From positions 1 to 45,944 of the forward strand of contig DEJW01000045.1 of assembly GCA_002353585.1 (NCBI GenBank): a DNA stretch of 45,944 nucleotides, in the 5' to 3' direction. A program made the translations under genes and the position numbers. This stretch comes from Prevotellaceae bacterium UBA2738 (lineage in GTDB: Bacteria; Bacteroidota; Bacteroidia; Bacteroidales; Bacteroidaceae). Every line of letters starts with the position of its first letter. The first letter of the stretch is position 1. A model generated the notes under the pieces. That model saw only the letters and a list, made by a program, of their open reading frames with translations, ran no database searches and was not told where the DNA came from. Positions 26,495 to 34,498 of the stretch are shown here, piece by piece.

Positions 26495-26593
26495 GGCAGC
26501 TAAGCTGCCGCACGCAGTTACTTAGCAAGGGCATACGGTTACTTAGCAAGGACGCGCGGTTACTTAGCATCCGCGTGTGGGTGCCAAGCATCC
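26495..26593. repeat. 21-bp-period array of 15-bp dyads (array 2)
   Basis: Five units have centres at 26502, 26523, 26544, 26565 and 26586, exactly 21 bases apart. The first unit, GGCAGCTAAGCTGCC, is a perfect odd palindrome; the others (AGTTACTTAGCAAGG, GGTTACTTAGCAAGG, GGTTACTTAGCATCC, GGGTGCCAAGCATCC) are imperfect. The spacers gcacgc, gcatac, acgcgc and gcgtgt are all alternating purine-pyrimidine. The layout is the same as array 1 at 709-891. It lies between the pnuT 3' end and the kinase promoter. Confidence 0.85.
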
Positions 26594-26621
26594 GTAAACT
26601 GTTTTTCATGGCGGCTATTAC

Positions 26622-26672
26622 GTCTTATCGTCTAATCCACTATATATATATAGGTGGATTAGACGATAAGAC
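26622..26672. repeat. Perfect 19-bp inverted repeat with TA-repeat loop
   Basis: GTCTTATCGTCTAATCCAC (26622-26640) is exactly complementary to 26654-26672, around a 13-base alternating TA loop. It lies 31 bases downstream of the pnuT stop. There is no T-tract on either side, so a rho-independent terminator is not clear, but a very stable RNA hairpin would form at the 3' end of the thiamine operon transcript. Confidence 0.8.
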
Positions 26673-26703
26673 AAAATATCTTGTCGCGTGGGACAATAAA
26701 AAA

Positions 26704-27288
26704 TCAATGTTTCACCTTCACGTGCTTAGCCTGCTTTTTCCACTTGATGTAACCTGCTATGGCTATTATGACGTAGAGCCCGTAGAGCAGAGCCTTGAAG
26801 GGGATGCCCTTGTGAACGTAAAGCACGCAGCAGACTACATCCACCACTATCCAGAAGAGCCACTGCTCAAGGTATTTCCTTGCCAGCGCCCACAGGCCGA
26901 CAAAGGAGAGGGCATTGGTGAAACTGTCGAGCACGGGCACGGTGGAGTCCGTCCAAGTGACCAGTACGTAATAGGTTGCTGCCCAGGCAAGGAAGAAGAA
27001 GACTACCACGGGCAGGTATTGCTTACGCGGCATATAGACAATAGGCAGGGGCTCGTGCTTCTTACGGGTGCGACGGAAGCGCCAAAAGAACCAGCCATAG
27101 ACGGCGGCAAGGGTGTAATAACACGCCATGCCTGCATCGCCGTAGAGTCCGTGGCGCCAATAGAGCACTACATCGAGGGCAGGCATGACCACGCCAACGG
27201 GCCACAGCCATATACTGGCATGATACTCGAGCCATATATACAATAGCCCAAGCACAGTGGTGAATATGTCGAGATAGTCTAACAACAT
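26704..27288 (-). CDS. pnuT: PnuC-family thiamine transporter (PnuT type)
   Basis: The protein has 194 residues with about seven membrane helices. The family signature is near the C-terminus: LEQWLFWIVVDVVCCVLYVHKGI followed by YVIIAIAGYIKWKK, with the conserved Trp-rich region WLWPVGVVMPALDVVLYWR near the N-terminus. PnuC relatives import vitamins by facilitated diffusion. Members linked to a TPP riboswitch and a TonB receptor, as here, are predicted thiamine transporters (PnuT). It lies 27 bases after the receptor gene. The thiamine pyrophosphokinase often present as a third gene in Bacteroidota is absent from this operon. Substrate is inferred from the riboswitch. Confidence 0.88.
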   Translation of the reverse strand: MLLDYLDIFTTVLGLLYIWLEYHASIWLWPVGVVMPALDVVLYWRHGLYGDAGMACYYTLAAVYGWFFWRFRRTRKKHEPLPIVYMPRKQYLPVVVFFFLAWAATYYVLVTWTDSTVPVLDSFTNALSFVGLWALARKYLEQWLFWIVVDVVCCVLYVHKGIPFKALLYGLYVIIAIAGYIKWKKQAKHVKVKH

Positions 27289-27315
27289 TGTTATGAGGTT
27301 ATTCCACCTAAAAAC

Positions 27316-29703
27316 CTAAAAGCGAAGCGTAACGTTGCCCATCATGGTGAAGCCTGCCATGGGAACGAAGCCGACCTGATAGTAACGGTTGTCGTTGGTG
27401 TGACCGTAACTCTCGCATATAGCGGAATAAACCCAGCCGCCCGCTGCATAACGGCGACTGAAGATATTGTTGAAGTTCAGACCGAAGACACATTCTCTTA
27501 ACACCTTCTTTGGCTTGAGGGTATAGCTCACCCTGGCATTTGTAACGCTATAGCACGGCAGCGAACGGTCGGTGTTCTCAGTATTATCAAGATACTGGCG
27601 AGAGACGAAGTTAGTGTGCCATGTTGCCTGAATGTTTTTCCAATGGAAATTGATGAAACCATTGAGTATGGCTGAGGGTGAGAAGGCAAGGGTGGAGTTG
27701 TCGTAATGTATGGTGCGTGTGCCACTGGAGGCATCCCAGTCTTCTACTACCTCGTCGAAGTCCTTAATCCTGTTCTTGCTGAGAGCAGCATTACCCTCGA
27801 TGGAAAGCCACTGAAGGGGTGCTACGCCTGCCTGCAACTCTATGCCCATGCGATAGGAATCCTTGATGTTGGTGGTGAGGTTTTCACCGATGTCGCTCAG
27901 CTGTCCTGTCTGCACAAACTGGTCTTTATAGTCCATATAGTAGAGGTTGACACCTGCGTGCCACTTGTTAGCGGTGTAGGTGTAGCCTAACTCGTAGTCG
28001 AGCAATCGCTCGGGTTCTGGTGCAGGGTAGGCACCGTTGTCGGTGAAGTTGTTGCGCTCGGGTTCGCGGTGGCTCATTGCCATAGAGCCATAGACGCGGT
28101 GTCCGTCAAGATGCCACGAGAAGCCTGCCTTTGGATTAAAGAAGTCATACTTCTTGTTGATGTCAAGCATGTGCTTTTGGGGCAGACCGTTGGCATCGGT
28201 TATGTATTTATCGTTGTAGCCGTCAGTGCGGTAGCCTACATGGCGATACTGCATATCGGCAAACACCTCCCACTGCTTACTGATTTGATAGGCTGCCTTG
28301 AGATAGAAGTTGGCATCAAACTTATGGGCGTCGCTGTCATAGTATTTGTAGTCGCCGTTTGAGAGGTACTTCTGACGTACGAAGTCATTGGCAGTATAGG
28401 TAACATAACCAAAGTGGTTGCCGTCAAAGTTCTGAATAGAGAAGCCACCTATTACGTCCCAGTTATCCTTCTTGTAGTTAGCATTCCACACAATGCCGTA
28501 GGTGTGCTGGGTGAGTCCCTTCTGGCGCACGAAATCGCTTTTCTTTATATTATTGCCATTGTCATCAGTGGCAGTCATGCCAAACTTTGAGAGTTTGTTG
28601 TTGTAGCGGAACTCATCATAATATCCGTGTCCGTAGGTATAGTGGAGCGAAGCCGTAGCCAGCCAGTAGTCATTGATGTTCCATGATGCAGAGAGGATGT
28701 TGTGGTTCTGCCAGAAGTTGTCGGTGGTCTTCTCCCACAGACTGCCGTCTTTCATCTTGTAACGAGCGGTGATATAGTTGCCGTCGGCATCCTTGGCGAA
28801 ATTGCCCTGGTCGTCGTAGGTGAGATACTCATAGAGGGTATTATATCTGCCGAGCCCTACGTTATACATATCTTTATAGGTCTTTATGCCTGTATGCTCG
28901 CCGTAAGTGCCGTCCATAAGGCTGAGGTCGTTGTCGCCTGCAGTAATGCCGTTCCACGCCTGACCTGTACGCTCAAAGTTGCCTATGTTCTTATAGCGTA
29001 TCTGGAAATTTTCTTTCATCCACGTCACACCTCCATAGTAACTGCCACTGCGACCTGATGTGCCGTGTATGAAGCCGTCGGTATTGGTCTGATGATAGGC
29101 ACCGTCAATTATCCAGTGGTTGCCTAACAGTCCTGTGGAGAACTTACCACCAAAGTTGAAAGTGTTATATGAACCGTATGAGAATGACACCTCGCCACCA
29201 GGACGCAATGACGGCGTAGCACTGGAGAGGACTATGGTACCACCAAAGGCACCGTCACCATTAGTGGAGGAGCCCACGCCGCGCTGTATCTGGACACTAC
29301 CCAGGAGTGAGCCGTAGCTGTTCATATTTGCCCAGAATACACACTGGTCTTCAGGCGAGTTGAGGGGCACACCGTCGAGAGTGACATTGATGCGAGAATC
29401 GCCTGCACCACGAATACGCATATAGGTGGTGCCTGTGCCCAAGCCATTCTCGCTCCATGCTATCACGCCTGGTGTCTGGGCAAAGAGGAATGGAAGTTCC
29501 TTACCCGTCTTGGAGAATTCCTGAAGCTCTGACTTCTTGATGTTGGTAATAGCAAACGGTGCGTTCTTCTGCGCTCTTACACCGTTTACCACAATCTCCT
29601 GCAATCTCTCTACCTTGGTAGAGTCATACCTTGCAGCTTTCGTTTGCGCATTCATAACGGCTGCACTCATCAATACAGCCATCAACAAAAGATTTTTCTT
29701 CAT
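27316..29703 (-). CDS. TonB-dependent receptor, predicted thiamine uptake
   Basis: The protein has 795 residues. Signal peptide (MKKNLLLMAVLMSAAVMNAQ), TonB-box region (LQEIVVNGVRAQKNAPFA), plug domain with GLGTGTTYMRIRGAG and INVTLDGVPLN (~95-120), then a 22-strand-type barrel (e.g. YELGYTYTANKWHAGVNLYY) ending MMGNVTLRF. There is no carboxypeptidase-like N-terminal extension, so it is a vitamin-type rather than SusC-type receptor. A TPP riboswitch and a well-spaced promoter precede it, and pnuT follows, so it should carry thiamine or phosphorylated thiamine across the outer membrane. Confidence 0.92.
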   Translation of the reverse strand: MKKNLLLMAVLMSAAVMNAQTKAARYDSTKVERLQEIVVNGVRAQKNAPFAITNIKKSELQEFSKTGKELPFLFAQTPGVIAWSENGLGTGTTYMRIRGAGDSRINVTLDGVPLNSPEDQCVFWANMNSYGSLLGSVQIQRGVGSSTNGDGAFGGTIVLSSATPSLRPGGEVSFSYGSYNTFNFGGKFSTGLLGNHWIIDGAYHQTNTDGFIHGTSGRSGSYYGGVTWMKENFQIRYKNIGNFERTGQAWNGITAGDNDLSLMDGTYGEHTGIKTYKDMYNVGLGRYNTLYEYLTYDDQGNFAKDADGNYITARYKMKDGSLWEKTTDNFWQNHNILSASWNINDYWLATASLHYTYGHGYYDEFRYNNKLSKFGMTATDDNGNNIKKSDFVRQKGLTQHTYGIVWNANYKKDNWDVIGGFSIQNFDGNHFGYVTYTANDFVRQKYLSNGDYKYYDSDAHKFDANFYLKAAYQISKQWEVFADMQYRHVGYRTDGYNDKYITDANGLPQKHMLDINKKYDFFNPKAGFSWHLDGHRVYGSMAMSHREPERNNFTDNGAYPAPEPERLLDYELGYTYTANKWHAGVNLYYMDYKDQFVQTGQLSDIGENLTTNIKDSYRMGIELQAGVAPLQWLSIEGNAALSKNRIKDFDEVVEDWDASSGTRTIHYDNSTLAFSPSAILNGFINFHWKNIQATWHTNFVSRQYLDNTENTDRSLPCYSVTNARVSYTLKPKKVLRECVFGLNFNNIFSRRYAAGGWVYSAICESYGHTNDNRYYQVGFVPMAGFTMMGNVTLRF

Positions 29704-29737
29704 CTTTTTACCTTATTTATTATTAACGAAAAAATAA

Positions 29738-29828
29738 GGGGGGAGCATATTTATCAATCCCTACGTCGGCATTACCCGTATCAGGTAGAGGGTATCATCT
29801 CAGCCCACGAACACGTGAGCACCCCTTG
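29738..29828 (-). promoter_or_regulatory. TPP riboswitch (THI element)
   Basis: The minus strand contains GGGGTGCTC, then GGGCTGAGATGATACCC and CCTGATACGGGTAATGCC followed by GACGTAGGGA, closing with GCTCCCC. These are the conserved CUGAGA, ACCUGAU and GGUAAUGCC-x-CGUAGGGA blocks of the TPP aptamer with a P1 stem. It ends ~35 bases before the receptor start, so it probably represses translation or elongation when thiamine pyrophosphate is plentiful. Confidence 0.96.
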
Positions 29829-29852
29829 ATAAGCATTTTGCTAAATCGGGTG

Positions 29853-29883
29853 CAAAGTTACAAAAACGAGAGCAAAACACAAA
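29853..29883 (-). promoter_or_regulatory. Promoter of the thiamine uptake operon
   Basis: On the minus strand TTTG (29883-29880) lies 19 bases before TAACTTTG (29860-29853), a complete Bacteroidota-type promoter. The transcript would start ~24 bases upstream of the TPP aptamer. Confidence 0.72.
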
Positions 29884-29902
29884 ATAAATTCGTTTATTTT
29901 TG

Positions 29903-29919
29903 ATTTGCAGAGTGCAAAT
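29903..29919. other. 17-bp near-perfect palindrome in the divergent gap
   Basis: ATTTGCAGAGTGCAAAT has arms ATTTGCA and TGCAAAT around GAG. It lies ~20 bases upstream of the thiamine operon promoter in the 412-base gap between that operon and the glycosylase gene. Two weaker dyads follow at 29919-29935 and 29941-29960. It could be an operator; no regulator is known. Confidence 0.4.
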
Positions 29920-30057
29920 ACCTTATCTAAGGGTACAAAATTTTGCTTAAGCGAGCAAAAAATTAAAGAATTTCTTTTGTTTTTTCTGCTTTTTCTTCCC
30001 AAGGGATTATTCCTTTTTTGTCTGCTTGCAAACAATTTTGTCATTTTTTGATAATTA

Positions 30058-30090
30058 TTTTTTGATAATCATCAAAAAACATTATCTTTG
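30058..30090 (+). promoter_or_regulatory. Promoter with overlapping palindrome for the DNA glycosylase gene
   Basis: TTTG at 30061-30064 and TATCTTTG at 30083-30090 are 18 bases apart, near the consensus spacing. The -33 element lies within a perfect 9-bp inverted repeat, TTTTTTGAT (30058-30066) and ATCAAAAAA (30071-30079), and the first arm is also directly repeated upstream (TTTTTTGATAAT at 30044-30055). Confidence 0.55.
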
Positions 30091-30115
30091 CAGAAGAAAA
30101 GAAGGGAGCACACCT

Positions 30116-30766
30116 ATGACAACGGCATACCTAAACAAAGAGAACATAGCACGGAGCACTGGCGAAGTGGAGTATCACCCCCTGCGCCCTTTCCTGCCCG
30201 AGAACGCAAGGGTGCTGTTCCTCGGCAGTTTTCCTCCGCAAAGGAAACGGTGGTGCATGAACTTCTACTACCCAAACTTCCTTAACGACCACTGGCGCAT
30301 AGAGGGGCAAGTGTTCTTCAACGACCGCAACTACTTCGTTGATACTGAAAACAAGCGATTCAGGATAGAACCAATAGTGGATTTCTGCCAGACCAAGGGC
30401 ATAGCCTTCTATGATACCGCCACAGCAGTACGCAGGCTGAAAGACAACGCCTCTGACAAGTTTCTCGAAGTGGAAGAAGCCACCAACATCGCTGCACTGC
30501 TACACCAGTTGCCCCACTGCCAAGCCATCGTCACCACAGGCAAGAAAGCCACTGATACCATCTGCGCTGCACTCTCCATCCCTGTGAAGCCCAAGACTGG
30601 CTGCCACACCATCATTCCTCACACATACAACAACGATGGCAAGCAGCTGATACTCTACCGCCTGCCGTCGTCCTCGCGTGCCTATCCCCTCGCCTTTGAA
30701 AAGAAAGCAGCTGCCTACCGCCAGATGTTCGACATGCTGCTCACCACTTCTTCCGACTGTGGCTGA
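30116..30766 (+). CDS. Uracil/hypoxanthine-DNA glycosylase superfamily protein
   Basis: The protein has 216 residues from the ATG at 30116 (MTTAYLNKENIA). The UDG-superfamily motif 1 region reads VLFLGSFPPQRKRW, followed by MNFYYPNFLNDHW (~50-63). Motif 2 is replaced by LPSSSRAYP near the C-terminus (~190-198), like the LPSTSPAN-type motif of hypoxanthine-DNA glycosylases. The central IVTTGKKATDTI is the usual strand. It likely removes deaminated bases (uracil or hypoxanthine) from DNA. A single gene with its own promoter and terminator. The in-frame start at 30026 would lie upstream of the promoter box, so I reject it. Superfamily is secure; exact substrate is not. Confidence 0.85.
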   Translation: MTTAYLNKENIARSTGEVEYHPLRPFLPENARVLFLGSFPPQRKRWCMNFYYPNFLNDHWRIEGQVFFNDRNYFVDTENKRFRIEPIVDFCQTKGIAFYDTATAVRRLKDNASDKFLEVEEATNIAALLHQLPHCQAIVTTGKKATDTICAALSIPVKPKTGCHTIIPHTYNNDGKQLILYRLPSSSRAYPLAFEKKAAAYRQMFDMLLTTSSDCG

Positions 30767-30801
30767 AGAAAGAGGGATATTGCTGAGAAAAGTATAAAAA
30801 C

Positions 30802-30838
30802 AAGAGCATTGCGGATTATCTCTGCAATGCTCTTTTCT
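30802..30838. terminator. Terminator shared by the glycosylase gene and frdCAB
   Basis: AAGAGCATTGC (30802-30812) and GCAATGCTCTT (30824-30834) form a perfect 11-bp stem, followed on the + strand by TTTTCT. The minus strand has a TTTTTATAC tract after the stem, so it can serve the convergent frd operon as well. Confidence 0.85.
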
Positions 30839-30862
30839 ATTATTATTATTTATGCTATGAAC

Positions 30863-31621
30863 TTAGTCTGCAAGCTTTGCCTTAATAAACTCGCGGTTCA
30901 ATCGGGCAATATTTGCAATTGACTCGTTCTTAGGACATACTGCCTCGCAAGCACGAGTGTTGGTGCAGTTGCCGAAACCGAGTTCATCCATCTTAGCCAC
31001 CATAGCCTTAGCACGCTTAGCAGCCTCAGGACGACCCTGTGGCAGGAGTGCCAGCTGACTGACCTTAGAAGAGACGAAGAGCATAGCCGAGCCGTTCTTG
31101 CAGGCTGCTACGCAGGCACCGCAACCGATGCAGGTAGCGCAGTCCATAGCCTCGTCAGCATTCTGCTTAGGTATGAGGATAGCGTTAGCATCCTGTGCCT
31201 GACCAGTGCGGATAGAGGTGTAGCCACCTGCCTGGATAATCTTATCGAAGGCGTTACGGTCAACCATGCAGTCCTTGATGACAGGGAAGCCTGCTGAGCG
31301 CCAAGGCTCAACGGTGATTACATCGCCATCATTGAACTTACGCATGTAGAGCTGACAGGTGGTGGCACCACGCTCGGTCTTGCCGTGTGGGGTGCCATTG
31401 ATATAGAGTGAGCACATGCCGCAAATACCCTCACGGCAGTCGTGGTCGAACACGAATGGTTCCTTGCCCTCGTTGATAAGCTCCTCATTGAGCATGTCGA
31501 GCATCTCAAGGAATGAGGTATCGTCAGGCACATTCTTCATTTCGTGGGTATCAAAATGGCCTTTTGCCTTCGGACCATCCTGCTTCCAATACTTTATTGT
31601 GAATGAAATATTCTTTGCCAT
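30863..31621 (-). CDS. frdB: Fumarate reductase/succinate dehydrogenase iron-sulfur subunit
   Basis: The protein has 252 residues. The N-terminal [2Fe-2S] domain has CREGICGMC and a later Cys (TTCQLY). The C-terminal ferredoxin domain has CATCIGCGACVAAC and NTRACEAVCP for the [4Fe-4S] and [3Fe-4S] clusters. It carries electrons between the flavoprotein and the quinone-binding membrane subunit. In Bacteroidales this complex runs as a fumarate reductase in anaerobic succinate production. It is the third gene of the frdCAB operon, 79 bases after frdA. Confidence 0.96.
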   Translation of the reverse strand: MAKNISFTIKYWKQDGPKAKGHFDTHEMKNVPDDTSFLEMLDMLNEELINEGKEPFVFDHDCREGICGMCSLYINGTPHGKTERGATTCQLYMRKFNDGDVITVEPWRSAGFPVIKDCMVDRNAFDKIIQAGGYTSIRTGQAQDANAILIPKQNADEAMDCATCIGCGACVAACKNGSAMLFVSSKVSQLALLPQGRPEAAKRAKAMVAKMDELGFGNCTNTRACEAVCPKNESIANIARLNREFIKAKLAD

Positions 31622-31700
31622 ATTTTAGTTATCTTTGATGATTAAATGGCTTCGCCTCAGCAGAGCTCAAGTAAACTTGGCTTTGCATTCGGCTTGCATA

Positions 31701-33620
31701 TTAATTCTTATAATTACGGGTTTGTACCTTGATGATTTCATACTCGAGAGGCTCCTTGACGAGTTCAGGCGCCTTGGTGTCGTCGCCCTGATAGTCCCAA
31801 GCTCCTACGTAGAAGAAGTGCTCGTCGTCACGCTTTGCCTCGCCTTCCTCGGTCTGGTGCTCCTCGCGGAAGTGTCCGCCACAAGACTCCTCACGGTGCA
31901 GTGCATCATAAGCGATGAGCTCGCCCATGAGGATGAAGTCGCGCAGGTGGATAGCCTTGTCGAGCTCCACGTTAAGACCCTCCTTAGAACCTGGTACGAA
32001 GAGGTTGGTATCGAACTCCTTGCGCAGTTCCTTCAGCATCTTCAAGCCTTCCTCCAGTCCTTCCTTGGTTCTGCCCATACCAACGTGTTCCCACATGATA
32101 TGACCGAGTTCCTTATGGATAGAGTCAACAGAACGCTTGCCCTGGATGGACATCAGGCGGTCAATCTCCTTCTCCACGCCCTTCTCTGCCTCGGCAAACT
32201 CAGGCAGGTCGGTAGAGAGGCGTGGCCAGAGAGCCTGGTCGGCAAGATAGTTCTGTATGGTGTAAGGCAATACGAAGTAGCCGTCAGCCAATCCCTGCAT
32301 GAGGGCAGAAGCACCAAGACGGTTAGCACCGTGGTCGGAGAAGTTACACTCGCCAATGGCGAAGAGTCCAGGCACGGTGGTCTGCAGTTCATAGTCAACC
32401 CATATACCACCCATTGTGTAGTGGATAGCAGGGAATATCATCATTGGCTTGTAATACTGCACTCCGTTCTTCTCGCAAGCAAGCTCGCCTGGGTTAACGT
32501 CGGTTATCTCCTCATACATGTCGAAGAGGTTGCCGTAGCGCTGGCGTATCTCGTCGATGCCGAGACGCTGTATAGACTCAGAGAAGTCGAGGAACACTGC
32601 AAGACCAGTATTGTTAACGCCGAAGCCCTTGTCGCAACGCTCCAGATAGTAGTCGCGATCTTCTTCTGGTATCTCCCAACCCTGCTTGGTACCTGCCTGC
32701 AATGCCTTGGCATCCTCCAGTTTCTTTGGTACCCAGATACGACCGTCATTACGCAATGACTCTGACATCAGGGTGAGCTTAGACTGGTTAGTGCCGTGCA
32801 CTGGAATACAGGTAGGGTGAATCTGTACGTAAGAAGGGTTAGCAAACATAGCACCCTTGCGGTATGCCTGAATGGCTGCCGTACAGTTACATCCCATAGC
32901 GTTGGTAGAAAGGAAGTATGTATTGCCATAACCACCTGTTGCAATGACAACAGCGTTGGCAGAGAATCTCTCCAGCTTACCTGTAACGAGGTTCTTGGCA
33001 ATGATACCACGAGCATGACCGTCGATGATTACTACATCTTCCATCTCGTAACGGGTGTAGAGTTTCACCTTGCCTGCCTGCACCTGACGTGAGAGTGAAG
33101 AGTAGGCACCGAGGAGCAACTGCTGACCTGTCTGACCCTTAGCATAGAAGGTACGGCTGACTTGTGCACCACCGAAAGAACGGTTGGCAAGCATACCACC
33201 ATACTCACGGGCGAAAGGTACACCCTGTGCCACACACTGGTCAATGATATCGTTAGACACCTCAGCCAGACGATAGACGTTAGCTTCACGAGCACGATAG
33301 TCACCACCCTTTACAGTATCATAGAACAGACGATAAACAGAGTCGCCATCGTTCTGGTAGTTCTTGGCTGCATTGATACCACCCTGTGCTGCAATAGAGT
33401 GAGCACGACGTGGTGAATCCTGAATGCAGAAATTAAGTACGTTGAAACCCATCTCGCCGAGTGATGCTGCAGCACTGGCACCTGCCAGACCCGTTCCCAC
33501 CACTATGACGTCGAGTTTCAGTTTATTCTTTGGGTTTACCAGACGCTGGTGAGCCTTGTAGTTAGTCCACTTCTCAGCTACTGGTCCCTCTGGTATTCGT
33601 GAATTTAATGTTTTTGCCAT
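31701..33620 (-). CDS. frdA: Fumarate reductase/succinate dehydrogenase flavoprotein subunit
   Basis: The protein has 639 residues. FAD-binding GTGLAGASAAASLGEMGF (~42-59), the covalent-FAD histidine region HSIAAQGGINAA, the substrate-site motif YVQIHPTCIPVHG and the C-terminal GANRLGASALMQGLADG are all present. It interconverts fumarate and succinate. The middle gene of the operon, 28 bases after frdC. Length fits the Bacteroidota type with one cytochrome b subunit. Direction is inferred from lifestyle. Confidence 0.97.
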   Translation of the reverse strand: MAKTLNSRIPEGPVAEKWTNYKAHQRLVNPKNKLKLDVIVVGTGLAGASAAASLGEMGFNVLNFCIQDSPRRAHSIAAQGGINAAKNYQNDGDSVYRLFYDTVKGGDYRAREANVYRLAEVSNDIIDQCVAQGVPFAREYGGMLANRSFGGAQVSRTFYAKGQTGQQLLLGAYSSLSRQVQAGKVKLYTRYEMEDVVIIDGHARGIIAKNLVTGKLERFSANAVVIATGGYGNTYFLSTNAMGCNCTAAIQAYRKGAMFANPSYVQIHPTCIPVHGTNQSKLTLMSESLRNDGRIWVPKKLEDAKALQAGTKQGWEIPEEDRDYYLERCDKGFGVNNTGLAVFLDFSESIQRLGIDEIRQRYGNLFDMYEEITDVNPGELACEKNGVQYYKPMMIFPAIHYTMGGIWVDYELQTTVPGLFAIGECNFSDHGANRLGASALMQGLADGYFVLPYTIQNYLADQALWPRLSTDLPEFAEAEKGVEKEIDRLMSIQGKRSVDSIHKELGHIMWEHVGMGRTKEGLEEGLKMLKELRKEFDTNLFVPGSKEGLNVELDKAIHLRDFILMGELIAYDALHREESCGGHFREEHQTEEGEAKRDDEHFFYVGAWDYQGDDTKAPELVKEPLEYEIIKVQTRNYKN

Positions 33621-33648
33621 AGAGATTATTCAATTAAAATGTTTTTCA

Positions 33649-34374
33649 TTAGCAACAAGCGGCAGCTGTCTTGCAACACTCAGCAGCTCCGTCACAACAG
33701 AGTGATGGAGCAATGCCGAAAGCAAATGCCAGCACCACAACGAGGAAACCAAGCATGAGCAGAGTGGTGTAAACAAGTCCTATTACCTTCCAACGGCAGA
33801 ACCATGTCTTACCATTCCATCCGAAGGTCTGGATAGCACTCCAGAAACCATGTGACAGGTGGAACCAGATAGCACAGAGCCAAATGATGTAGAGCACTAC
33901 GAATACTGGATTAGAGAATGTCTCTACTATCCATGCAAAACCATCTGCTGGTCCGTGAGTCAGACTTTCAATACCCATCAGTTCGGCAAACATCATGTTG
34001 TACCAAAAATTGTACAAGTGAAGAATGATACCCAGCAGAATGATGATGCCAAGTGCAAGCATATTCTGTGACGCCCACTCCACCTTTTCAGGCTTCTCTG
34101 TTACGGCGTAACGGTCTTTGCCACGGGCTGCTCTGTTCTGGAAATTCAGAATGAAAGCATAAACGATGTGAATCATTGCCAGGGCAGCCAGACCTATGGT
34201 AGCAGCAACAGCGTACCAATTGGCTCCCAACAACTCACATATCAGGTTATAGCCTTCCTTAGAAAACAGTGCCACAATGTTCATGCAGCAGTGGAATGTA
34301 AGGAACAGGATAAGTGCCATGCCAGTTACAGACATCACTACTTTCCTTCCAATTGAAGAGTTAATTAACCACAT
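33649..34374 (-). CDS. frdC: Fumarate reductase/succinate dehydrogenase cytochrome b subunit with Cys-rich tail
   Basis: The protein has 241 residues from the ATG at 34374 (MWLINSSIGRKVVMSVTG). Five membrane helices fit the b558-type SdhC/FrdC family; histidines suited to heme b occur in the helices (LFLTFHCCMNIV, MIHIVYAF, IILHLYNFWY, WFHLSHGFWSA). It anchors the complex and exchanges electrons with menaquinone. The C-terminus is unusual: APSLCCDGAAECCKTAAACC, three CC pairs in 17 residues. It is the first gene of the operon. A start 31 codons upstream would lie at the promoter, so I reject it. Confidence 0.93.
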   Translation of the reverse strand: MWLINSSIGRKVVMSVTGMALILFLTFHCCMNIVALFSKEGYNLICELLGANWYAVAATIGLAALAMIHIVYAFILNFQNRAARGKDRYAVTEKPEKVEWASQNMLALGIIILLGIILHLYNFWYNMMFAELMGIESLTHGPADGFAWIVETFSNPVFVVLYIIWLCAIWFHLSHGFWSAIQTFGWNGKTWFCRWKVIGLVYTTLLMLGFLVVVLAFAFGIAPSLCCDGAAECCKTAAACC

Positions 34375-34469
34375 AGTGTTTTGTTTATAAGATAAAGTTT
34401 TTGTTGTTGTATATACATTATAATATGAATTCAGCCACAAAATTAAGTAAAAAAAGCGAAAACACAAAG

Positions 34470-34477
34470 CAAAGTTA
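34470..34477 (-). promoter_or_regulatory. Candidate -7 box of frdCAB
   Basis: The minus strand reads TAACTTTG, an exact TAnnTTTG match 95 bases upstream of the frdC start. The divergent mnmG box lies only 21 bases away, so the two promoters are nearly back to back. No TTTG at standard spacing was found. Confidence 0.55.
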
Positions 34478-34498
34478 TCAAAATTGAAAAAAAAACTT

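Noticed and set aside
26424..26609. Minus-strand open frame of 61 codons across array 2
   Set aside because: It again mirrors the 21-base period (LLSNR repeats) and overlaps the kinase promoter.
29941..29960. Third member of the 21-bp dyad arrays
   Set aside because: The dyads at 29903-29960 are spaced 16 and ~23 bases, not 21, and lack the core and spacer pattern.
31635..32759. 374-codon + strand open frame
   Set aside because: Antisense to frdA; composition reflects the codon bias of frdA, with no recognisable domain.
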